Virus record (IMG/VR): IMGVR_UViG_3300025759_000275 | Coordinates: 1 to 36,241 of that record | DNA from: a virus | DNA: 36,241 nt | Reading direction: 5' to 3' (one strand) | Shown: positions 22,875 through 29,094 of the stretch, one piece after another | Numbering within the stretch: position 1 is the first letter of the stretch | Layout of the letters: each line of letters opens with the position of its first letter | Translations under genes and position numbers: made by a program | Notes under the pieces: generated by a model | The model's database searches: none | The model's input: the letters and a program-made list of their open reading frames with translations, nothing else | What the model was told of the DNA's origin: nothing

Positions 22875-23351
22875 GAAAGTTTCTACTTTCTGAGCCAAGA
22901 CTTTTTCATTCACTTCTGTTGGATTCTCATCATCTCTGATCAACAAGCAAGCAACCATCTCAATCAAGATGTCTGTTTGAATGATGTGACTCTCTCTCAT
23001 TCTTTTTTCATCAAGCAATGACTTGAGATTTGCAAGTTTCTTGTAATATGAGCCAAGACCTTTGTCTTTCTCAAGCTCTTGAAATAGATCATCAAGTCTC
23101 TGATCAAATAGCTGTTGCTCTTGTGCGCCCCATGCTTGAACATATTGCAGCTTTAAGGTGTCAACATAGCTCATTCTTTGAATTGGCATCTTGTAGTCTG
23201 GCTTGTATCTCCAGTATTTTGTGCCATCAGTATCAATAAAAGCCACTTCGCAATGCTCTCTCCAATCTTTGTGATTCATTGTTGTCTCATAGACAAGAAC
23301 ATTGAATTGTCTTGGTGCAAGGCTGTACAACCAGTTGATGAATTTATTCAT
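22716..23351 (-). CDS. Tail assembly chaperone (G-like)
   Basis: A 211-residue mostly helical protein directly upstream of the tape measure gene, the position of tail assembly chaperones. N-terminal part with NWLYSLAPRQFNVLVYETT, a middle coiled coil (LFDQRLDDLFQELEKDKG), then KVETFKKKVNFSFLKQMHIL around the slippery run. Its stop lies 155 nt upstream of the -1 frame stop. No homology is asserted; the call rests on position, the overlapping -1 frame and the slippery site. Starts with ATG overlapping the TGA of the 37-residue gene. Confidence 0.7.
   Translation of the reverse strand: MNKFINWLYSLAPRQFNVLVYETTMNHKDWREHCEVAFIDTDGTKYWRYKPDYKMPIQRMSYVDTLKLQYVQAWGAQEQQLFDQRLDDLFQELEKDKGLGSYYKKLANLKSLLDEKRMRESHIIQTDILIEMVACLLIRDDENPTEVNEKVLAQKVETFKKKVNFSFLKQMHILEWMGLSHLTEKEFSQLWDLSQKHLSQKINRLNSITKE
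22866..22874 (-). promoter_or_regulatory. Slippery A9 site for -1 frameshift
   Basis: Minus strand carries nine A in a row read as AAA-AAA-AAA (three lysines) in the zero frame of the chaperone gene, an A AAA AAA type slippery heptamer. The -1 frame is open from here to 22561. I did not identify a stable downstream pseudoknot by eye. Confidence 0.65.
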
Positions 23352-23461
23352 GATTTTGTTTTATATGCTTTTTGTGATCGCTCACATGATGATTTGCTTT
23401 TATATCTGCAAGATGATGATCCAAGTCTCCACTTGCCATTGGCACACTTAATACAAGGCAT
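23348..23461 (-). CDS. 37-residue CxxC protein
   Basis: A short frame with ATG at 23461-23459 overlapping the upstream stop as TAATG and a TGA overlapping the chaperone start as ATGA. The product begins MPCIKCANGKWRLGSSSCRY and ends in a Lys/Ser/Arg-rich tail with a further cysteine. A CxxC at the start followed by NGKW and GSSSC is a pattern I recall from tiny phage proteins in tail clusters. It may bind zinc. Function unknown; gene structure is the strong evidence. Confidence 0.6.
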   Translation of the reverse strand: MPCIKCANGKWRLGSSSCRYKSKSSCERSQKAYKTKS

Positions 23462-23757
23462 TATTCTGGCACTATTTGAGCAATGATGCCATTGAGAATA
23501 CTCACAACTGGCATTGCAATGATGATTTGAATCACTGGAATTGGCTCTGATGCTGAGAATGTCCACAAGAGCCAAACAAGAGCAGTGTGAGCTGATGCCA
23601 TGCAAAATATGCATCCAAGTAATGGCTTGTACAAGAATGATGGCAACTTGCTCAACAGCTTGTCAAGTGGCTCAAGAATCATCTCTGGAAAGCTTGAACG
23701 ATATACACCAAGACACCAGAGTGATGTGATAAGAGAAAAGATCAGAAAGTCAATCAT
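23461..23757 (-). CDS. Small membrane protein in tail cluster
   Basis: A 98-residue protein with hydrophobic segments at about 2-19 (FLIFSLITSLWCLGVY), 44-66 (PLLGCIFCMASAHTALVWLLW) and 72-95, so two or three membrane helices. It overlaps its upstream neighbour by ATGA and the next gene by TAATG. Membrane proteins in a tail gene cluster can help genome entry or exclude superinfection, but nothing in this sequence identifies the role. Confidence 0.65.
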   Translation of the reverse strand: MIDFLIFSLITSLWCLGVYRSSFPEMILEPLDKLLSKLPSFLYKPLLGCIFCMASAHTALVWLLWTFSASEPIPVIQIIIAMPVVSILNGIIAQIVPE

Positions 23758-24128
23758 GGTTTCAATGTTAAGATTGCAGATGTTGGTGTTGTTCCATCAA
23801 TGACATTGTTGAATGTCAAAACACCTTTTGTGAATGGATATGTTGTTGCTCCAATTTGAGCAGCATTGAATGACACAGCACCTTTTTGCTGTGAGTCAAG
23901 TGTATCAAATATTTCAAACTCATAAGGCACACCAACATCAAATGTGGTTGTGATGCTTGCTGCAACAAGCTCATTGACATCACCATCAATTGTGATAAAC
24001 CAAGACTTTTTGGTGTTTGGATTGGTGATCTGGATCTGATATCCAGCAGATGGTGTTTCAACCTCAGCAAATGTGATTGTGTCAACAGAGCAGTTGATGT
24101 TTTGAAAGTATGCTATTTCACAAGACAT
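23754..24128 (-). CDS. Beta-rich virion protein, candidate tail component
   Basis: A 124-residue soluble protein made of short beta strands (AGYQIQITNPNTKKSWFITI, YEFEIFDTLDSQ, FTKGVLTFNNVID) with few charges. The immunoglobulin-like or tube-like pattern and the place upstream of the chaperones and the tape measure, where siphoviruses usually put the tail tube gene, suggest a tail or decoration protein. It is small for a tube subunit. I cannot decide between these. Confidence 0.6.
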   Translation of the reverse strand: MSCEIAYFQNINCSVDTITFAEVETPSAGYQIQITNPNTKKSWFITIDGDVNELVAASITTTFDVGVPYEFEIFDTLDSQQKGAVSFNAAQIGATTYPFTKGVLTFNNVIDGTTPTSAILTLKP

Positions 24129-24137
24129 GATTATGTT

Positions 24138-24383
24138 TTAATTGTTGTCAATCACAAATCTACAACCAAAAAGATTGATGATGGCTCTGTGATGCTTGAC
24201 ACCATTGTATGACATTGAATTGTCTTTTGCATACTGGCTTGGAGTTGTGAGATTTAGAAATGATCCAGCTTGTTCAATTATTTGCACAAGACCAGCATTT
24301 GAGAGCTTTCCAGACATGACTGCTGCTTGCATTCTCTCAATGCTTTTTTGCTCAAAATCGCTTAATTGCTCAAATTTGCTCAT
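24138..24383 (-). CDS. Small hypothetical protein
   Basis: From the ATG at 24383 the product has 81 residues (a TTG at 24389 is less likely). It begins MSKFEQLSDFEQKSIERMQA and ends with HHRAIINLFGCRFVIDNN. Helical first part, a YAKDNSMSYNGVKHHR stretch that could be the recognition part of a helix-turn-helix, and a short hydrophobic end. I do not recognise a family. It lies between the foreign insert and the tail genes. Confidence 0.6.
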   Translation of the reverse strand: MSKFEQLSDFEQKSIERMQAAVMSGKLSNAGLVQIIEQAGSFLNLTTPSQYAKDNSMSYNGVKHHRAIINLFGCRFVIDNN

Positions 24384-24433
24384 GTTCAATTTTTTGAATG
24401 TTTTATATTAGCTGTTGGGGCAACATTAGGGCG

Positions 24434-24667
24434 CTATTGCGGTAGCTTTTTGCAAAAATCACATTGCGATGGGCAAGCTCCACTTTCATTATCAATTTCA
24501 AAGTCGATGCAGCGCCCAAACGATTGCCCAACATCGGTTATGCTTAATGCTAAGTTCTCTAACTCTTGCACCATTTTTGGTAAATCTTCCACATCAAATT
24601 CAAGATGTGCTATACCTTGGCAGTATCCTTCAATTATTTTAGTTGCCTTTTCTTTAAAGTTTTCCAT
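24434..24667 (-). CDS. Foreign-composition small protein, insert gene 2
   Basis: A 77-residue acidic protein beginning MENFKEKATKIIEGYCQGIA with a helical body and a C-terminal cysteine cluster (CPSQCDFCKK). Base composition is clearly unlike its neighbours, with frequent CG and TA steps, as in the gene before it. It follows that gene by 48 nt with a TTAACAATGG start context. The pair interrupts the usual order terminase to tail and looks like inserted cargo. Function unknown; the cysteines may bind metal. Confidence 0.6.
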   Translation of the reverse strand: MENFKEKATKIIEGYCQGIAHLEFDVEDLPKMVQELENLALSITDVGQSFGRCIDFEIDNESGACPSQCDFCKKLPQ

Positions 24668-24715
24668 TGTTAAGTTTTTAAGTTAATTAATCGCACTAAG
24701 CATAACCAAGAGCAG

Positions 24716-24916
24716 TTAGCAAACATTTTGCCAGTCACAATCATTGTTCATACATATGCTGGACCCGTGAAAAGTGAATATCTCATCACATCCACATTTG
24801 GGGCAAAACGATTTGCTAACACCCAATAAAACACATATTTGGTGTGCTAAATAGGTTGCGTTCTCGTTATCACTTTTAAGCCAGTCAACTATCAGTTTTT
24901 CTACTTCGTCTCTCAT
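24716..24916 (-). CDS. Foreign-composition zinc-ribbon protein, insert gene 1
   Basis: A 66-residue protein: an acidic helical start (MRDEVEKLIVDWLKSDNENA) and a C-terminal zinc-ribbon-like part with CPKCGCDEIF and CMNNDCDW. Behind its own TATATTTG promoter box (24940-24947), just after the large terminase gene. The cysteine arrangement recalls small Lar-type restriction alleviation proteins, though I would not assign that function from this alone. Composition is foreign to the phage backbone. Confidence 0.6.
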   Translation of the reverse strand: MRDEVEKLIVDWLKSDNENATYLAHQICVLLGVSKSFCPKCGCDEIFTFHGSSICMNNDCDWQNVC

Positions 24917-24939
24917 ACGTGTTTTATTTTCTACGTTAG

Positions 24940-24947
24940 CAAATATA
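24940..24947 (-). promoter_or_regulatory. Candidate promoter of the foreign insert
   Basis: The minus strand reads TATATTTG, TAnnTTTG class, 23 nt before the ATG at 24916, in the 39-nt gap after the large terminase stop. An independent promoter is typical of moron cargo. Confidence 0.6.
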
Positions 24948-24955
24948 TAAAAAAT

Positions 24956-26248
24956 TTATATATACTTTTTTGGCTTGATGACGAAATCACCCATGAAAGC
25001 ATTGAGTAAGTATCTGAAAGCATCAGCATGATCAGCTCTCTGGCTCTCTTTGTTTCTGTTCTTTTTCAAAATGTTGCCTTCATCATCTGCCTCCACATAT
25101 TGACAATCAATCACCAGCTGTGGACACTTGTCTGCATTGATCATCACATCTGGATGCTGACTCAATATGAAATTCACCAAGTGTCTATTCTCAGAGACTC
25201 TTGGGTTTGATCTTGGAACAGCCATTCTCTTGCTTGACACATTGAGCTGTGATCTGATCATCTGCCAAGCATCAATGTTGTTCTGTTGAGTGATCTCTTT
25301 CTTTCGCTGCATGGCATCACCAGTGAAATAAGCTCTGGAGAGTTGAGCAGTTGAGAACTTTGATTTGATTCTCTGACACATCTTGTGAACATCACCATCA
25401 AAGAGAGTCAGCTCATCAAGCACATGAACATGATGTCCAGAGCTGTCTCTATATATCTGAGCAATGATGCACACAAATGGATCAACATTGAAGTCAAAAG
25501 AGAATATGAGTGGAAATCTGTCATCAAGCTCAACATTGCCAGTGTGCTTTGCCAGCTCAAAGTTGTAGAAATATGGTGATTGCACCTCAGCTCTACCCCA
25601 TGCACCTTGATAAAAAATTCTGTAATAATTTGGATTTGATTTTGCCATCATCTTGACTTCAGAGATGTACTCTTGATCAATGAATGGATTGTCAAGCATT
25701 GTTGAGTGATGCACATGATCACCATCTCTCTGCTCATCAAGTCTTGCTTTTGACCAGTGTCTCTCATCAACTGGATTGAATGTGCAAATCACTTGTTTAT
25801 AGAATGGTGTCTCACCACGCAATCTCAAGATGAGCTGATCAAAGCTGTTCTTGTCAACTTCTGGACACAGCTCCTCAATCCAGATGCCAGTGATCTTTGC
25901 AAGTGACTTGAGTTTCTCTGGGTCATCAAGACCATATGTGATGATCTCAGAGCCAGTTGGCTTGTAGAGCAATTTCATCTCAGTCTTGTTGATATCAAAG
26001 AATTGATTGAGATTCATCTCAGAGATTCTCATGGTCAGCTCTTTGAACACAGATTCTCTGATTGTCTTGGCAACTTTTCTCACAGCCACAAATCTGTGAT
26101 TTGGCTCAGTGATGCATCTCAAGATAAGCTTGAATGATGCAAAGACTGACTTGCCAGATCCAGCTCCACCAAGGATGAAAAGATATTTGCTGTGGTTGTT
26201 GGTGAGATTGACAAATTTCTCTGGCAGCTTGAAATTTACATCAGCCAT
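24956..26248 (-). CDS. terL: Terminase large subunit
   Basis: A 430-residue DNA-packaging motor of the Terminase_3/PBSX type. ATPase: Walker A GGAGSGKS at residues 27-34, Walker B GIWIEE at 121-126 with the catalytic Glu. Nuclease: IFSFDFNVDPF with the first metal Asp near 250 and HADAFRYLLNAF near the C-terminus carrying the last Asp. Length is normal for the family. It cuts concatemeric phage DNA and drives it into the procapsid through the portal. Its ATG overlaps the small-subunit stop by 8 nt. Confidence 0.93.
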   Translation of the reverse strand: MADVNFKLPEKFVNLTNNHSKYLFILGGAGSGKSVFASFKLILRCITEPNHRFVAVRKVAKTIRESVFKELTMRISEMNLNQFFDINKTEMKLLYKPTGSEIITYGLDDPEKLKSLAKITGIWIEELCPEVDKNSFDQLILRLRGETPFYKQVICTFNPVDERHWSKARLDEQRDGDHVHHSTMLDNPFIDQEYISEVKMMAKSNPNYYRIFYQGAWGRAEVQSPYFYNFELAKHTGNVELDDRFPLIFSFDFNVDPFVCIIAQIYRDSSGHHVHVLDELTLFDGDVHKMCQRIKSKFSTAQLSRAYFTGDAMQRKKEITQQNNIDAWQMIRSQLNVSSKRMAVPRSNPRVSENRHLVNFILSQHPDVMINADKCPQLVIDCQYVEADDEGNILKKNRNKESQRADHADAFRYLLNAFMGDFVIKPKKYI

Positions 26249-26612
26249 CTATGTCATCAGCAATTTGGTTTGCAGCAACTGATATGATGTTGACAGCAGT
26301 TGGTGGAGTGATAGTGTGATCAATCTCTTGCTTTTCAACATAACCTCTTGACTTTCCTTGAGTCTTGAGAAAGAATATCAATGCAGTTGTATCACCATCA
26401 TTGATTTTCGTTGCAAGTTTATTTTCAGCCAGATCAAGCATTTGCTCTCTACCTTCACGCAATGATGTGTCAAGATTATGCATCTTGATCCATTTATACA
26501 ATGTGGGTCTTGCAATGCCAAGACTTCTTGATGCCACTGTGAGATTGCCAAATGACTTAACAATTGCTTTTTCAATGGTTTGTTTTGATGGCTTTTTGAT
26601 GGCTTTGTTTAT
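26241..26612 (-). CDS. terS: Terminase small subunit, possible non-AUG start
   Basis: Small DNA-recognition subunit. The frame runs to 26241 and contains AENKLATKINDGDTTALIFFLKTQGKSRGYVEK, the family core, after a helix-turn-helix (SFGNLTVASRSLGIARPTLYKWIK). The first conventional start, GTG at 26537, would cut the helix-turn-helix, while its helical lead (KKPSKQTIEKAIVK) is encoded upstream. The frame is open back to a TGA at 26624-26622, with an ATA at 26612 that overlaps the methyltransferase TAA exactly where this genome normally has ATGA. I therefore extend the gene to 26612 (about 123 residues), with the start codon uncertain. Confidence 0.75.
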   Translation of the reverse strand: MNKAIKKPSKQTIEKAIVKSFGNLTVASRSLGIARPTLYKWIKMHNLDTSLREGREQMLDLAENKLATKINDGDTTALIFFLKTQGKSRGYVEKQEIDHTITPPTAVNIISVAANQIADDIDG

Positions 26613-27781
26613 TTGTATTTTTCACCATTTATTTTGATCTCAATACTCTCATCAAGTTTTTTCATTCTGTCTATTATTACTTGACAGTATTTTGGATCAA
26701 GTTCCATGCCATAGCATTTGCGTTTGAGTTGATGTGCTGCTACCATTGTTGAGCCAGAACCAAGAAATAAATCAAGGACTAAATCACCTTTGTCTGACCC
26801 GTTTTCAATCGGGACTGAAATCATTTCAGTTGGTTTCTGTGCATTGTGTTCTCTATTGGATGTTACTCTTGGAAATCTCCAAATGTTTGGAACACCATTT
26901 ACTGTTCTAACTCCAGCTTTAACCGTGTTCATTGTTGTTTTGTTTGTCGGAGAATTGTCAAAAAACCAAACTATTTCATAACACTGTTGATACATTGCTC
27001 CAACACCGCCATCACCTTTATCCCAAATACACATATTCTTTGCCTTAAGTTCAACTTCTCTTGCGCAAGCTTCGATTGAAAATGCAGAATGCCAATCGCA
27101 ACACATATAAATGTGCCCATAGTTGATTGTGTTTCTTTTCAGCATATTCATAATTGACTTAAAAAATGGTCTTACCATATTGTCATCTGTTATTCCAGCA
27201 ACTCCTGTACTATTGCCAAATAAAGCATAAGGAGGGTCAGTAAAGACCATATCAGCTTTTTTTCCATTCATCAACTTTGCAACTTGGTCGCTGTTTGTAC
27301 TATCCCCACAAAGCAAACGATGATCACCAATTTCAATCAAATCGCCCAGTACAACATCCACTTGCAAATCATCTGGCTCTTGATAATCATCTTCTGATGC
27401 TTCAACAACCTCATCATTTTCAAATTGTGGAATTTCCAATCCCCAATCAGAAAGCTGATCAACATCCCATTCTGCTTTTAACATTTCAAAATCATGATCA
27501 CCAAAGCCAACATTGTCTGCAATGATGAATCTTTTCTGCTCATCTTCTGTCAGCTCATCAGCTCTTTTCACCCATTCATCTGGAATCTCTTTGTATCCCA
27601 AGTGTTCCAGAGCTTTCAGTCTCATGTTGCCTCCAAGAACAATATTGTCACCATTGATGACCATTGGTCTGAGTTTCATCATCTTTGGAAACTGTTCAAT
27701 TGAATTGACCAACTTTTGAAATTTGTCATCCTTGATGACTCTTGGGTTGTTTGGGTTTCGTTTTATTTCTGATAACTTCAT
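26609..27781 (-). CDS. ParB-like domain fused to DNA adenine methyltransferase
   Basis: A 390-residue fusion. Residues about 1-110 are a ParB/Srx-like domain (NPNNPRVIKD, NGDNIVLGGNMRLKALEHLGY), then an acidic linker (about 120-140), then a beta-class methyltransferase with TDPPYALFG at 181-189, AQKPTEMISVPIENGS, and DLFLGSGSTMVAA near the end. This fusion is common next to phage terminases and probably methylates phage DNA against restriction or at packaging. Composition of the catalytic part (positions about 26680-27350) has many CG steps, unlike the ParB part. The start overlaps the preceding gene by ATGA. Confidence 0.9.
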   Translation of the reverse strand: MKLSEIKRNPNNPRVIKDDKFQKLVNSIEQFPKMMKLRPMVINGDNIVLGGNMRLKALEHLGYKEIPDEWVKRADELTEDEQKRFIIADNVGFGDHDFEMLKAEWDVDQLSDWGLEIPQFENDEVVEASEDDYQEPDDLQVDVVLGDLIEIGDHRLLCGDSTNSDQVAKLMNGKKADMVFTDPPYALFGNSTGVAGITDDNMVRPFFKSIMNMLKRNTINYGHIYMCCDWHSAFSIEACAREVELKAKNMCIWDKGDGGVGAMYQQCYEIVWFFDNSPTNKTTMNTVKAGVRTVNGVPNIWRFPRVTSNREHNAQKPTEMISVPIENGSDKGDLVLDLFLGSGSTMVAAHQLKRKCYGMELDPKYCQVIIDRMKKLDESIEIKINGEKYK

Positions 27782-27972
27782 AATTCAGTAAAATGGGTTT
27801 TGATTAATTTTTCAACTGTTCTGCAATATGTCTTTCTCTCTTTTCTCAGAAAGACACCAGCCTTTCCATTCCACAAAGTTTGATGCTTGAGTGGTCTGCC
27901 ATGCCTGTTGTACACAGTGCCAAGCTCATCAATGTGATAGTCATCAAAATCTTTGATTGGTCTTGTTGTCAT
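27778..27972 (-). CDS. Small DNA-binding-like protein with near-leaderless promoter
   Basis: Taken from the ATG at 27972 (64 residues), because the longer frame to 27996 uses a TTG and would overlap the TATATTTG box. The protein, with DYHIDELGTVYNRHGRPLK and LRKERKTYCRTVEKLI, resembles the NUMOD4-type DNA-binding half of homing-nuclease-like proteins without the nuclease part. It could be a small DNA-binding or regulatory protein. Overlaps the methyltransferase gene by ATGA. Confidence 0.6.
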   Translation of the reverse strand: MTTRPIKDFDDYHIDELGTVYNRHGRPLKHQTLWNGKAGVFLRKERKTYCRTVEKLIKTHFTEL

Positions 27973-27977
27973 GTTTG

Positions 27978-27985
27978 CAAATATA
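27978..27985 (-). promoter_or_regulatory. Candidate promoter directly before ATG
   Basis: The minus strand reads TATATTTG with only CAAAC between it and the ATG at 27972. A start of transcription at the usual distance would fall at or beside the ATG, so the transcript may be leaderless. It could drive the methyltransferase, terminase and following genes. Confidence 0.55.
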
Positions 27986-27992
27986 TAAATAA

Positions 27993-28328
27993 TCAATGCA
28001 CATCTGTAAACTCAAGACTTGCATATCTGTGTGAAATCAAGTCAATGAGCTTGTTGAATTGTTCTTGTGATGATCCAGTCATCAGCTCATGCTTTTGAAA
28101 ATACCATGTTCTGCTGATGTTCCATCTCTTGTTGTGCCAAAAGTATTGAGCAATCACAAGTCTGTCATCAGAGAATGCTTTGCCACCAACCATCTGCTTT
28201 GTTCTCAGCAAATTGATAAATTCATTCTTGATGATTATGTTTCTTGAGAAATTCAAGCAAAGTTGTTCAATCACTTGAATATTTCTTGAGTTTTTGCGCT
28301 GCTGCTTGAGTTCTTCAAGTCTTTTCAT
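27993..28328 (-). CDS. Hypothetical protein
   Basis: A 111-residue basic protein beginning MKRLEELKQQRKNSRNIQVI, with a possible helical segment and aromatic FWHNKRWNISRTWYFQ region. I recognise no family. Clear ATG start, in the early region between the VRR-NUC-like gene and the packaging block. A DNA-binding role would match its charge but is unproven. Confidence 0.65.
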   Translation of the reverse strand: MKRLEELKQQRKNSRNIQVIEQLCLNFSRNIIIKNEFINLLRTKQMVGGKAFSDDRLVIAQYFWHNKRWNISRTWYFQKHELMTGSSQEQFNKLIDLISHRYASLEFTDVH

Positions 28329-28344
28329 TTTTTATATTGATAAC

Positions 28345-28482
28345 TTATGTAAGCAGAATTAAATTTTGTTTAGTGTCATTCGTGCGTTTTAAGAGCATCA
28401 AATCACTCTCAGCATACAAACACATCAAAAAAGTATTTGAGAGCAGTGAGCAATCTGCAAAGTGTGCAAAACAAGCAATCAT
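28345..28482 (-). CDS. Possible 45-residue coupled gene
   Basis: An ATG at 28482-28480 overlaps the TGA of the VRR-NUC-like gene as ATGA, the standard junction here, and the frame runs 45 codons to TAA at 28347-28345, filling a gap of 150 nt that would otherwise be empty. The product is hydrophobic in the middle (SNTFLMCLYAESDLMLLK). No family is recognised. The gene is supported by junction and fit only, so a non-coding gap is the alternative. Confidence 0.4.
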   Translation of the reverse strand: MIACFAHFADCSLLSNTFLMCLYAESDLMLLKRTNDTKQNLILLT

Positions 28483-28823
28483 TGTTTTTCTTTGTTTAGC
28501 ACTCCATTAATGAGCATTTGAAACTGGCTGAGTGATCTGATCTCATAGCATTTGCCACCATGCATCTCAATGAGTTTTTTCCAAGTGAGTTGTTTCTTGC
28601 TCAATTTATCAAAGCCAACTTTGATATCAAATGCATAGAGACAGCCATGATGATAAAACAACAGATCAAAGACACCAGCAATCATGCCAATGGCTTTTCT
28701 CTTTGCTCCATCTCTTTTGTTTCTGGGTGAGTTGTCATTCGCCCACATCAATCCACGCACATCAGAGTGATTGTTGTGAAACCATATGAAACATTGAGAT
28801 TGCAGTTGATCGTGTTTGGTCAT
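28479..28823 (-). CDS. VRR-NUC-like nuclease
   Basis: A 114-residue protein with the PD-(D/E)xK/VRR-NUC pattern: GMIAGVFDLLFYHHG (first acidic residue), LYAFDIKVGFDKLSKKQLTW with D-x-K in place of the usual E-x-K and the following LS-x-x-Q-x-x-W. Small single-domain VRR-NUC enzymes in phages act on branched or recombining DNA. It lies next to the repeat array 28823-29088 and is preceded by three tandem 8-nt repeats at its start codon. Confidence 0.75.
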   Translation of the reverse strand: MTKHDQLQSQCFIWFHNNHSDVRGLMWANDNSPRNKRDGAKRKAIGMIAGVFDLLFYHHGCLYAFDIKVGFDKLSKKQLTWKKLIEMHGGKCYEIRSLSQFQMLINGVLNKEKQ

Positions 28824-29088
28824 TTTTGACTTTTTGACTTTTTGACAAATTTTGACTTTAGAAAGTCAAGGTGTAAGTGATTGATTATTAAATATATATA
28901 TATGTATTTTGACTTTTTCTTTCTTTTTTACTATTTCATTTATTTAGTGTACATTTTTCTATACACTATCATCATTTTTTTTCTTACTTACAAAGAAACT
29001 GGTCAAAAAGTCAAAATTTAGTATTAACTAACTGACTGTCAATGTGTTGCACCTTGACTTTGCTTTGACTTTCTTTGACTTTTTTGAC
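28823..29088. repeat. AT-rich array of GTCAAA repeats, candidate origin or operator region
   Basis: This 271-nt gap has no gene. On the plus strand TTTTTGAC occurs three times in tandem at 28823-28846, TTGACTTT and its perfect inverse AAAGTCAA flank 2 nt at 28852-28869, another copy lies at 28907-28917, two inverted copies at 29002-29016, and four copies at about 10-nt steps run 29054-29088. Between lie an AT run (28890-28910) and an inverted repeat AGTGTA/TACACT (28946-28967). Iteron-like repeats beside AT-rich DNA and next to a primase-helicase gene are the pattern of a replication origin; a multi-site operator is the alternative. Confidence 0.55.
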
Positions 29089-29094
29089 CATTTT

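Noticed and set aside
23348-23614. 88-codon version of the CxxC gene
   Set aside because: The first 51 codons overlap the membrane-protein gene; the internal ATG at 23461 gives a coupled TAATG start.
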